54,209 bases of DNA, taken from contig JAILLS010000019.1 of the NCBI GenBank assembly GCA_024693025.1, positions 1-54,209 on the forward strand. The letters run 5' to 3'. Position 1 is the stretch's first letter. Every line of letters starts with the position of its first letter. The DNA is from Succinivibrio sp. Its GTDB lineage: Bacteria > Pseudomonadota > Gammaproteobacteria > Enterobacterales > Succinivibrionaceae. This document shows positions 45,600 to 53,175 of the stretch, one piece after another. Below the pieces are notes generated by a model, which saw only the letters and a list, made by a program, of their open reading frames with translations, did no database searches and was not told the DNA's origin. A program made the translations under genes and the position numbers.

Positions 45600-46190
45600 A
45601 TGAGCCTTACCATCGCCTATATTCACGGCTATCTATCAAGTTCTAAGGCCCATAAGGCCACGGTACTCAGACACTATCTTAATGAACAGCATCCTAAGAT
45701 CAGATTTTTAGCGCCTGATTTTTCGGATGTTATAAGCGAGGCTTTAGGCGAGCTTGAGAGCTTCTGTCAAAGAGAACTGCAGCAGGGGCCACTGTGCCTC
45801 GTGGGCAGTTCCATGGGCGGCTTTATGTCAACTCTTTTATCCATCAAATTCTCGCTTAAGGCCTGCCTGTTTAATCCCTGCATTCATCCGCAGGACTTTG
45901 TCGTGGATCTGTTAGGCAAAGAGCAGGTCAATGAGGATACGGGACATCACTTTTATCTTGATAAGAGCGTGATCCCGCTGCTTGAAAAGCTCGATGAGTA
46001 TGCCTATGCGCATTATGATCCTAAGCTTATCAGGGTGTATCTTGAGAGCGGGGATGAGGTTTTAGATTATACTAAGTCACTGAGCTTTTTCTCGCCCTGC
46101 AATCCAGAGGTGACCGAGGGAGGCGAGCATCGCTTTGTCAGCTTTGCTGACAAGCTTGATGGGGTAGTGAAGTTTTTTAGCGAGGTCTGA
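45600..46190 (+). CDS. yqiA: YqiA family esterase
   Basis: YqiA is a small alpha/beta-hydrolase with esterase activity in E. coli; its physiological substrate is unknown. The N terminus MSLTIAYIHGYLSSSKA has the oxyanion HG motif. The nucleophile elbow is GSSMGGF, LFNPCIHP follows, and HRFVSF near the end holds the catalytic histidine. ATG at 45600 with GGGAG upstream gives 196 residues (E. coli 193). In E. coli parE follows directly; here a two-component system is inserted. Confidence 0.9.
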   Translation: MSLTIAYIHGYLSSSKAHKATVLRHYLNEQHPKIRFLAPDFSDVISEALGELESFCQRELQQGPLCLVGSSMGGFMSTLLSIKFSLKACLFNPCIHPQDFVVDLLGKEQVNEDTGHHFYLDKSVIPLLEKLDEYAYAHYDPKLIRVYLESGDEVLDYTKSLSFFSPCNPEVTEGGEHRFVSFADKLDGVVKFFSEV

Positions 46191-46198
46191 TTACCACC

Positions 46199-46879
46199 AT
46201 GCGCATTTTACTCATAGAGGATGACCGCTTAATCTCCTCGGCGGTAGCGGCAGGACTGAAACGGCAAACCTATGCCGTGGATGTCATCGAGGATGGCAAG
46301 CTCGCCGAATTTGCCCCTGAAGGCGCGGAGTATGACTGTATTCTGCTTGACCTCGGTCTGCCCTATATCGACGGGGTGACGCTGCTTCGGCGCTGGCGCG
46401 AGCGCCGAATTTTAACCCCGGTGATTATTATTACGGCCCGCGACAGCATCGATGACCGCATCGGGGGTCTAGATCTGGGCGCCGATGACTATCTTGTTAA
46501 ACCCTTTGAGCTCAGCGAGCTTGAGGCGCGCATCCGCGCCGTCACCCGCAGAGCCTTTGGCAAGGTGCAGGCAGACAGTGTGCTGACCAACGGAGTGGTA
46601 TCGCTCAATACCGTAAGTCATGAGGTACAGGTCAAAAAAGAGGGCGGGCTTGAGCAGGTCAGCCTGACGGCCAAGGAGTTTGCCCTGCTGCAGGCTCTAA
46701 TGCAGAGACCCGGCGCCGTACTCTCCCGGGAGAAGCTTGAGGACAGCCTCTATAGCTATGATCAGGAGGTTGAATCCAATGCGGTGGAGTTTTTAATCCA
46801 TAATCTCAGACGCAAGATAGGGGCTGAGCAGATCAAGAATGTCAGAGGTGTAGGGTGGAAGGTTCTGCGGGACGCCTGA
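46199..46879 (+). CDS. qseB: OmpR-family response regulator (QseB-like)
   Basis: This is a transcriptional response regulator. The receiver domain has IEDDRLI (acidic pocket), the phosphorylated aspartate in CILLDLGLPYIDG, TAR and the lysine in DYLVKPFELSE. The C-terminal winged helix contains LTAKEFALLQALMQRPG and VEFLIHNLRRKIG, typical of OmpR. The closest resemblance is to QseB/PmrA/BasR; the target genes are unknown. It ends inside the sensor gene (25-bp overlap). Confidence 0.85.
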   Translation: MRILLIEDDRLISSAVAAGLKRQTYAVDVIEDGKLAEFAPEGAEYDCILLDLGLPYIDGVTLLRRWRERRILTPVIIITARDSIDDRIGGLDLGADDYLVKPFELSELEARIRAVTRRAFGKVQADSVLTNGVVSLNTVSHEVQVKKEGGLEQVSLTAKEFALLQALMQRPGAVLSREKLEDSLYSYDQEVESNAVEFLIHNLRRKIGAEQIKNVRGVGWKVLRDA

Positions 46880-48261
46880 GCCGCTCACTGCGCTTCAGGC
46901 TCTGTCTGTATCTGAGCCTGTTTGGCATGGTCTTTGCCGCCTATAACGTGTATCGCACCTATCAGTTTGCGATGAACAGCGTCTCGGTCTATATTGACGA
47001 GGAGATCTCGCAGATTGCGCAGATCATCGTCAAATATGACATGCTCATCCCCAAGCGCTGGGAACGCACCATGCTGCTGCCTGACGGCAGGCTGGTCATC
47101 ACCATGCCCAAGCATCGCTCAAGGCGCAGTGCCTTTGAGGAACCCTCCTTAGGCGATCTGTTCTCCAAGCATCAGGATATTTCCATCGCCCCGCTGTTTG
47201 CGCAGCCCGGCGAGACCTTTTATCTGCCGATTTCGGTCGAGGACGGCTTTTATACCGTGCTCATCAATGATAACCGCGTGCGGGTCTATGTGGCCACCAA
47301 TGCAAGCGGCCTGCGCTTTGTGGTGGCCCGTCCCCTGGCCATTGCCGAGGAGCTGGTGGCACAGTCGGTCTGGCATTCGCTGTGGCGCTTTTTAATGCTC
47401 ATCGCCCTCTATGTGCCGGCGGTGATCCTCATCGTCAATATCATGTTCCGCAAGGTCAACAAGCTTGCCTCCGAGATCTCAGGGCGCAGCGAGCAGGATC
47501 TCTCCCCGCTTAAGGGTGAGGTGCCCTCGGAGCTGGATGTGTTTATCTCCTCCCTAAACCGCCTGCTGGTCAGAATCGGAGAGAGCCTGACGCATGAAAG
47601 ACGCTTTATCGCTGATGCAGCCCATGAACTGCGCACGCCTCTGACCGCAATTTCCCTGCAGGCTGAGACCTTCAGGCAGGAGGGGCTTGATGAGGAGCAG
47701 CAACAGCAGCTCTCTCAGCTCAGACAGGCCATCTCCCGGCAGCGCAAGCTCACCACCGATCTGCTCACTCTGGCGCGCTCACAGCTGCACACTGCCCCAA
47801 AGCTTTGCGAGTTTGCCCTGCGCGATCTCTTTGTGGAGCTTATCGAGGAGCTTGATGTGCTTGCCGAGCAGAAGAACATCGACCTTGGCATTGAAGGCGA
47901 GGTAACCCAGACTCTGAAGACCGATCGGGGCATGCTTAAAACCATGCTGCAGAATCTTATTTCCAATGCCGTCAAATATACGCAGGCAGGAGGCAGATGC
48001 GATCTTAAGGCCTCTGAGGATGACCAGGGCATCACCATCCTCGTTGAGGATAATGGACCAGGGGTAGCTGAAGAGCATTTAGCTCAGCTTGTAAAGCCTT
48101 TTTATCGGGTGGATGGCGATCAGAGCAAAGAGAGCGGCACCGGGCTTGGCCTTGCGATTGTGGCTGCGGCGGCAGCAGAGCTTAACGCAGAGTTAAGCTT
48201 TAAAAACCGTACAGCTAAGGGCGGACTTTGCTGTGAGCTGCGCTTTAAAAAACAGGCCTAG
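46855..48261 (+). CDS. qseC: Sensor histidine kinase (QseC-like)
   Basis: This is the partner kinase of the preceding regulator. It has an N-terminal helix (about residues 13-30), a periplasmic domain of about 140 residues and a second helix near 175-195. The HAMP-like linker leads to the H-box FIADAAHELRTPLTA, followed by the N-box LISNAVKYT and the G boxes EDNGPGVAEEHL and GTGLGLAIVAAA. At 468 residues it is close to QseC (449). The likely start is GTG, overlapping the regulator gene. The stimulus is not readable from the sequence. Confidence 0.85.
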   Translation: MEGSAGRLSRSLRFRLCLYLSLFGMVFAAYNVYRTYQFAMNSVSVYIDEEISQIAQIIVKYDMLIPKRWERTMLLPDGRLVITMPKHRSRRSAFEEPSLGDLFSKHQDISIAPLFAQPGETFYLPISVEDGFYTVLINDNRVRVYVATNASGLRFVVARPLAIAEELVAQSVWHSLWRFLMLIALYVPAVILIVNIMFRKVNKLASEISGRSEQDLSPLKGEVPSELDVFISSLNRLLVRIGESLTHERRFIADAAHELRTPLTAISLQAETFRQEGLDEEQQQQLSQLRQAISRQRKLTTDLLTLARSQLHTAPKLCEFALRDLFVELIEELDVLAEQKNIDLGIEGEVTQTLKTDRGMLKTMLQNLISNAVKYTQAGGRCDLKASEDDQGITILVEDNGPGVAEEHLAQLVKPFYRVDGDQSKESGTGLGLAIVAAAAAELNAELSFKNRTAKGGLCCELRFKKQA

Positions 48262-48328
48262 CCTCTTTTAAGCCTGCGTCAGCCTTAGAGAACCGGGCTT
48301 TAAGACAGGAGAGCGGCTATGCTCAGCA

Positions 48329-48357
48329 TGGATTTAACCTTGCCAATCTTCTATAAT
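48329..48357 (+). promoter_or_regulatory. Sigma-70-type promoter of parE
   Basis: TGGATT (48329-48334) and a perfect TATAAT (48352-48357) are separated by 17 bp, about 68 bp before the parE start codon. Confidence 0.6.
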
Positions 48358-48424
48358 TGTGCTGAATAAAAGATCAGACATACCCGCATTTTCAAGACAG
48401 ATTTAACCGAGTAAAAGAGTATTC

Positions 48425-50344
48425 ATGGCACAGACAGATGCAGATTATAACGGCTCCTCCATCGAGGTGCTCAAAGGCCTAGAGCCGGTCAGACGTCGAC
48501 CTGGCATGTACACCGATACCCAGTCGCCTAATCATCTGGCCCTGGAGGTCGTCGACAACAGTGTGGATGAGGCGATGGCAGGTTTTGCCACGCAGATTGA
48601 GGTGATTTTGCATGAGGATGAGTCTCTGGAGGTCATCGATAACGGGCGCGGCATGCCGGTGGACCTGCATCCTGAGGAAAAGGTGCCCGCCATCGAGCTG
48701 ATCCTCTCAAGACTGCATGCCGGCGGCAAATTCTCCGATAAAAGCTATACCTACTCAGGCGGTCTGCACGGCGTAGGCGTGAGTGTGGTCAATGCCCTCT
48801 CCGACAAACTGACAGCAACCGTCAGACGCGGAGGAAAAATCTACAGCATCAGCTATGAGCACGGCAATAAGACTGCCGAGCTTTGTGAGATAGGCAGCTG
48901 CGGGCAGAACAATACCGGGACCTCGGTACGTTTCTGGCCTGAAGCCTCCTATTTTGACAATCCGCATTTTGTGCTGCATGCGCTCAAATATCAGCTGCGC
49001 GCCAAGGCGCTGCTCTGCCCCAGACTTAAAATCAGCTTTGTCAGCGAGCTTAAGCCTGAGGATAACGAGAGCTGGGCCTATCAGGGCGATCTGCAGCAGT
49101 ATGCTTTAAGTTTCTACAAAGACGGTCAGATTGCTCCTAATGAGCCCTATCATGAGGAGCTTGATGAGGATGACTGGCAGGTGGAGTGGGCAGTGTGCTG
49201 GGAAGGCGAGGGCTATCAGGGCGCCCGTCTTGGCGAATCCTATGTCAATCTCATTCCCACCATCGAGGGCGGCACGCATGTCAACGGCTTCAGGCAGGGG
49301 CTTACCGCCGCGCTGCGCGAGTTCTGCGAGATTCATAATCTGCTGCCGCGCGGCCTTAAGATCGCGCCTGATGACGTCTGGAGTCACTGCGGCTATGTGC
49401 TCTCTCTGAAGATGCACGATCCGCAGTTTGCCGGGCAGACCAAGGAGAAGCTCTCCTCCCGCTCCATCGCCTCGCCTCTTGAGCTTAACGTGCGCGATCG
49501 CTTCTCGCTGTGGCTCAATACCCATGTGGAAGAGGGCAAGGAGATCGCCGCGCTGGTCATCGATGCGGCCAGAAGCCGGGAAGCTCAGTCCAAGGTGGTG
49601 ACGCGCAAGAAGGTGGTCAGAGGACCGCAGCTGCCGGGCAAGCTGGTGGACTGCACCTCAAGCGATCCCAACCTAGGCGAGCTCTTTATCGTCGAGGGTG
49701 ACTCGGCAGGCGGCTCGGCAAGACAGGCGCGTGATTCCTCCTATCAGGCCATTCTGCCTCTGCGCGGCAAGATTTTAAATACCTGGGAGGTCAGCGCCGA
49801 CAAGGCTTTAAAGTCTGAGGAAATCCGGGCCATTTCCGTGGCCATGGGCATCGAGCCTGACAGTGACTCTCTGCAGGGGCTGCGCTATAACAAGATCTGT
49901 ATCCTCGCCGATGCTGATTCTGACGGACTGCATATCGGCACGCTGCTGTGTGCGCTCTTTGTCAGGCACTTTACCCCGCTGGTGCGCGAGGGGCATGTCT
50001 ATGTGGCCTGTCCGCCGCTGTATCGTATCGACTGCGGCAAGCTTAAGGAATATGCGCTTGATGATGACGAGCTTAAGCTCAAGCAGAGTCTGCTCATCAA
50101 GAAGGGGCATAAAAAGGACAGCATTCAGATCCAGCGTTTTAAGGGCTTAGGCGAGATGAATCCGGCGCAGCTGCGCGAGACCACGCTCGCGCCTGAATCA
50201 CGCCGCCTGATGCAGCTGCAGCTGAGTGAGGAGGAAGGCGATGAAACCTTTGCCCTCATGGACATGCTGCTCTCCAAAAAGCGGGCGCAGGACAGACGGC
50301 AGTGGCTTGAAGACAACGGTGACAAGGCAGAGCTTTTAGACTAG
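48425..50344 (+). CDS. parE: DNA topoisomerase IV subunit B
   Basis: ParE is the ATPase half of topoisomerase IV, which decatenates daughter chromosomes. The GHKL ATPase domain has VVDNSVDEAMAG, DNGRGMPVD and GLHGVGVSVVNALS. The TOPRIM domain has LFIVEGDSAGGSARQARD and ADADSDGLHIGTLL, and the C-terminal part has RFKGLGEMNPAQL. At 639 residues and with the ParE-type DSAGGSARQARDSSYQAILP run, ParE is more likely than GyrB (about 804). parC is not in the window. Confidence 0.94.
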   Translation: MAQTDADYNGSSIEVLKGLEPVRRRPGMYTDTQSPNHLALEVVDNSVDEAMAGFATQIEVILHEDESLEVIDNGRGMPVDLHPEEKVPAIELILSRLHAGGKFSDKSYTYSGGLHGVGVSVVNALSDKLTATVRRGGKIYSISYEHGNKTAELCEIGSCGQNNTGTSVRFWPEASYFDNPHFVLHALKYQLRAKALLCPRLKISFVSELKPEDNESWAYQGDLQQYALSFYKDGQIAPNEPYHEELDEDDWQVEWAVCWEGEGYQGARLGESYVNLIPTIEGGTHVNGFRQGLTAALREFCEIHNLLPRGLKIAPDDVWSHCGYVLSLKMHDPQFAGQTKEKLSSRSIASPLELNVRDRFSLWLNTHVEEGKEIAALVIDAARSREAQSKVVTRKKVVRGPQLPGKLVDCTSSDPNLGELFIVEGDSAGGSARQARDSSYQAILPLRGKILNTWEVSADKALKSEEIRAISVAMGIEPDSDSLQGLRYNKICILADADSDGLHIGTLLCALFVRHFTPLVREGHVYVACPPLYRIDCGKLKEYALDDDELKLKQSLLIKKGHKKDSIQIQRFKGLGEMNPAQLRETTLAPESRRLMQLQLSEEEGDETFALMDMLLSKKRAQDRRQWLEDNGDKAELLD

Positions 50345-50409
50345 CCTTAAAGCAGGCAGCGAAGCTTAACCTTAGAAGATTTACGGACCAGCAAGTTTAG
50401 GTAGTTGAT

Positions 50410-51495
50410 GTGATAGAGCTTAACAATGTCGGCAAAACTTATGTCCTCGATGACGGGCGTAAGATTGAGGCTTTGACCGCTATAAATTTAGAGATTAAGT
50501 CAGGCGAGATTTTCGGCGTCATAGGTCTGTCGGGAGCCGGCAAGTCTACACTTGTCAGACTTATCAATATGCTGGAGCGTCCAAGCTGCGGCTCAGTTAG
50601 GGTCGACGGTCAGGAGATGACCACCCTGAATGAGCGTGATTTAAGAGCGGCGCGGCGCAACATCAGTATGATTTTTCAGAGCTTCAATCTGCTCTCCTCG
50701 GCAACTGTCGCGCATAACGTGGCCTTTCCGCTGACGCTCGACAACAAGATGAGCAAAGCGCAGATTGAGGCGCGGGTAAAGGAGCTGTTAGAGCTTGTCG
50801 GTCTGGGGGACAGGGCCAATGTCTATCCCTCACAGCTCTCAGGCGGGCAGAAGCAGCGTGTGGCCATTGCCAGGGCGCTTGCCTCAAATCCTAAGGTGCT
50901 CTTGTGCGATGAGGCCACCTCGGCCCTAGATCCGAAGACGACCAGCCAGATTCTGAATCTTTTAAAATCCCTGCGCCGCAAGCTGGGGCTCACCATCGTG
51001 ATCATTACCCATCAGATGGAGGTCATCAAGGAGTGCTGCGATCGCGTGGCGGTCATAGATGAAGGCGTGATAGCCGAGGTGAACAGTGCCATTGAGATCT
51101 TCGCCAATCCTCAGTATGAGCTTACGCAGAAGCTGGTGGCCGCTGCCGTGCGCAAGGATTTAAACGATCTGATGGACACTCTGATGCTTTATCCGGAGTA
51201 TGAGGAAGGCAGACGCGGGGTGGTCGAGCTTATCTTCCGCGGCAGCCGCGCCAACGATCCGGTCATCGTGTCGGTGGCCAAGGAGCTTGATGTCAGTATC
51301 GGCGTGCTGGCAGGCAGCATCAATCATATCAGCCGCGAGCCTTTAGGCATGCTGATCTGTGAGATAGGCGGTAGCTCAGATCTGATTGGCAGAACCGTCT
51401 CTGAGCTTGAAAAACGGGTGTTCAAGGTCAGCTTCTTAGGCTATACCGACGGCACCTATAAGGATCCGATTCTTACTGAGGAGGAGGTATTATGA
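50410..51495 (+). CDS. metN: Methionine ABC transporter ATP-binding protein
   Basis: MetN powers uptake of L- and D-methionine. The Walker A loop is GLSGAGKSTLVRLIN, the Q-loop region IFQSFNLLSSATVAHNV, the signature LSGGQKQRVAIARAL, Walker B VLLCDEATSALD and the H-loop IITHQM. The last 90 residues form the NIL domain that senses intracellular methionine. The start is GTG (VIELNNVGKTY); 361 residues is slightly long (E. coli 343). The stop overlaps metI by ATGA. No MetJ box or SAM riboswitch is seen upstream. Confidence 0.95.
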   Translation: MIELNNVGKTYVLDDGRKIEALTAINLEIKSGEIFGVIGLSGAGKSTLVRLINMLERPSCGSVRVDGQEMTTLNERDLRAARRNISMIFQSFNLLSSATVAHNVAFPLTLDNKMSKAQIEARVKELLELVGLGDRANVYPSQLSGGQKQRVAIARALASNPKVLLCDEATSALDPKTTSQILNLLKSLRRKLGLTIVIITHQMEVIKECCDRVAVIDEGVIAEVNSAIEIFANPQYELTQKLVAAAVRKDLNDLMDTLMLYPEYEEGRRGVVELIFRGSRANDPVIVSVAKELDVSIGVLAGSINHISREPLGMLICEIGGSSDLIGRTVSELEKRVFKVSFLGYTDGTYKDPILTEEEVL

Positions 51496-52181
51496 GCGAG
51501 TTTTTCATGCTGCTGGGCTTATCGTCAACCCAGGCCAAGATCGGGGTGATGCTGTGCGACGGAACCATAGATACCCTCTATATGGTGGGGCTTGCCTCGC
51601 TGCTCTCCATCCTTGGCGGCGTGCCGCTGGGCATTGTGCTGCTCGTGACCTCCAAGGGTTATTTCTTTGACTCACCGAAGTTTTACAGCGTGCTGGGCGC
51701 CATCGTCAATGCGCTGCGCTCCATCCCCTTTATTATTCTGATGGTGGCCATCATTCCTTTAACCAAGCTGCTGGTGGGGACCAGTATCGGCACCACCGCG
51801 GCGATTGTGCCGCTGACGGTCTCAACCATTCCCTTTTTAAGCCGGCTTGTGGAAACCTCACTGCATACCGTGCCTTACGGTCTTATAGAAGCTGCCGAGT
51901 CGATGGGCACGCCGCCCTGGAAAATTGTCACCAAGGTGCTTCTGCCTGAGGCGCTGCCTGAGCTGATACAGAACTTCACCCTGACGGTCATCGTGATTAT
52001 CGGCTGTTCAGCCATGGCCGGCATCATCGGCGGCGGTGGGCTTGGCGATATTGCCATCCGCTATGGCTATATGCGCTTTCAGGCAGGGGTGATGATTTCA
52101 ACCGTCATCATCCTGATTGTGATGGTGCAGCTGACGCAGCTTCTGGGTGATTTTTTAGCCCGCAGGGTGGATCATCGCTAG
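51492..52181 (+). CDS. metI: Methionine ABC transporter permease
   Basis: MetI is the dimeric membrane channel of the methionine importer. Five hydrophobic helices are visible in 229 residues. The ABC-permease coupling loop (EAA motif) is EAAESMGTPPWKIVTKVLLPEALP near residue 135. NALRSIPFIILMVAIIPLTKLLVG is typical of MetI. Translation is coupled to metN through the ATGA overlap. Confidence 0.95.
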   Translation: MSEFFMLLGLSSTQAKIGVMLCDGTIDTLYMVGLASLLSILGGVPLGIVLLVTSKGYFFDSPKFYSVLGAIVNALRSIPFIILMVAIIPLTKLLVGTSIGTTAAIVPLTVSTIPFLSRLVETSLHTVPYGLIEAAESMGTPPWKIVTKVLLPEALPELIQNFTLTVIVIIGCSAMAGIIGGGGLGDIAIRYGYMRFQAGVMISTVIILIVMVQLTQLLGDFLARRVDHR

Positions 52182-52239
52182 CTGCATTTGGTGCAGTTCC
52201 TTTGAAAAACGTTATAAAGGCGCTCGAAGCTGAAAATTT

Positions 52240-52248
52240 TGCTATGAT
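52240..52248 (+). promoter_or_regulatory. Possible separate promoter of metQ
   Basis: TGC-TATGAT, an extended -10-like element, lies about 58 bp before metQ in the 124-bp gap after metI. A small hairpin (CTGCA/TGCAG near 52183) precedes it. A separate promoter would allow more binding protein than permease. Confidence 0.4.
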
Positions 52249-52305
52249 GCACTTGAGCCTTGCTGCTCACAATTTTGGTTAGTGATTTTTATTTAAAGGT
52301 TTTAT

Positions 52306-53094
52306 ATGCGTAAATTAAAATCTGTTGTCATGTCAGTCGCTGTCAGTGCTTTAATCTGCTCTGCTGCAGCCAGTGCTGAGGAGATTAAGGTTGGTGCAAC
52401 TCCGGTACCGCATGCCGAGCTTCTGGAGTTTGTCAAAGGCCCTCTTAAGGAGCAGGGCGTGGAGCTGACCGTGGTGGAGTTTAACGACTATGTGCAGCCT
52501 AATCTTGCTACCGATGACGGTCAGCTTGATCTGAATTTCTTCCAGCATCGTCCTTATCTTGAGAGCTTTGTCAAAGAGCGCAATCTGCATTTAGTTGAGG
52601 TCGGCGGCATTCATATTGAGCCGATGGGCGTGTATTCCAATAAGATTAAGGATTTAAAGGATCTCAGGGATCGGGCTGTGATCTCTATTCCAAACGATCC
52701 GACCAACGGCGGCAGAGCTCTGCTCCTGCTGCAGTCCTGCGGTCTCATCACGCTTGAGGATCCTAAGAGCATTACTGCCACTCCGCTGGATATTGCCAAG
52801 AATCCTAAGAACCTGGTGATCAAGGAGCTCGAAGCTCCTCAGCTGCCGCGCTCCTTAGATGAAGTGGACGTTTCCATCATCAATACCAATTATGCCATTC
52901 AGGCTAATCTGAATCCGCTCAAGGATGCCATCTATATCGAAGGCTCAGACTCACCTTATGTCAATATTCTGGTGGGCAATCCTGAGAGCGTCAAAAAACC
53001 GGGCGTGCAGAAGGTCCTGCAGGCTTTAAAGACTCCTGAAGTCAAAAAGTTTATTGAAACCAAATACCAGGGTGCGGTGGTGCCTGCCTTTTAG
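52306..53094 (+). CDS. metQ: Methionine ABC transporter substrate-binding protein
   Basis: MetQ delivers methionine to MetNI. It belongs to the NlpA family: KVGATPVPHAELLEFV at the mature N terminus, FNDYVQPNLATDDGQLDLNFFQHRPYL and IPNDPTNGGRALLLLQ are diagnostic. The leader ends ASA-EE, a signal peptidase I site. The only cysteine near it (Cys18, context ALIC) does not fit a lipobox, so the protein may be soluble in the periplasm, unlike E. coli MetQ. The 262-residue length is normal. Confidence 0.93.
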   Translation: MRKLKSVVMSVAVSALICSAAASAEEIKVGATPVPHAELLEFVKGPLKEQGVELTVVEFNDYVQPNLATDDGQLDLNFFQHRPYLESFVKERNLHLVEVGGIHIEPMGVYSNKIKDLKDLRDRAVISIPNDPTNGGRALLLLQSCGLITLEDPKSITATPLDIAKNPKNLVIKELEAPQLPRSLDEVDVSIINTNYAIQANLNPLKDAIYIEGSDSPYVNILVGNPESVKKPGVQKVLQALKTPEVKKFIETKYQGAVVPAF

Positions 53095-53116
53095 TAAGGT
53101 TAAACACTACGCTAGA

Positions 53117-53133
53117 CTGGCATAGTTTGTGCT
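53117..53133 (+). promoter_or_regulatory. Candidate sigma-54 promoter of flhB
   Basis: CTGGCATAGTTTGTGCT has the invariant GG (53119-53120) and GC (53131-53132) with exactly ten bases between them, and matches the RpoN consensus at most other positions. It lies inside a 9-bp inverted repeat, TAAGGTTAA (53095-53103) and TTAACCTTA (53138-53146). It is about 43 bp before the flhB start. Confidence 0.5.
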
Positions 53134-53175
53134 TTGATTAACCTTAGGTAAGGGTAGTCAAACTGAGAGGCTAAG

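Noticed and set aside
50345..50409. MetJ operator or SAM riboswitch upstream of metN
   Set aside because: No tandem AGACGTCT-like boxes and no room or structure for a SAM riboswitch.
53101..53127. Sigma-28 promoter before flhB (TAAA-N15-GC)
   Set aside because: The -35-like TAAA and the first two -10 bases fit, but the rest of GCCGATAA is not matched; the sigma-54 reading is better.
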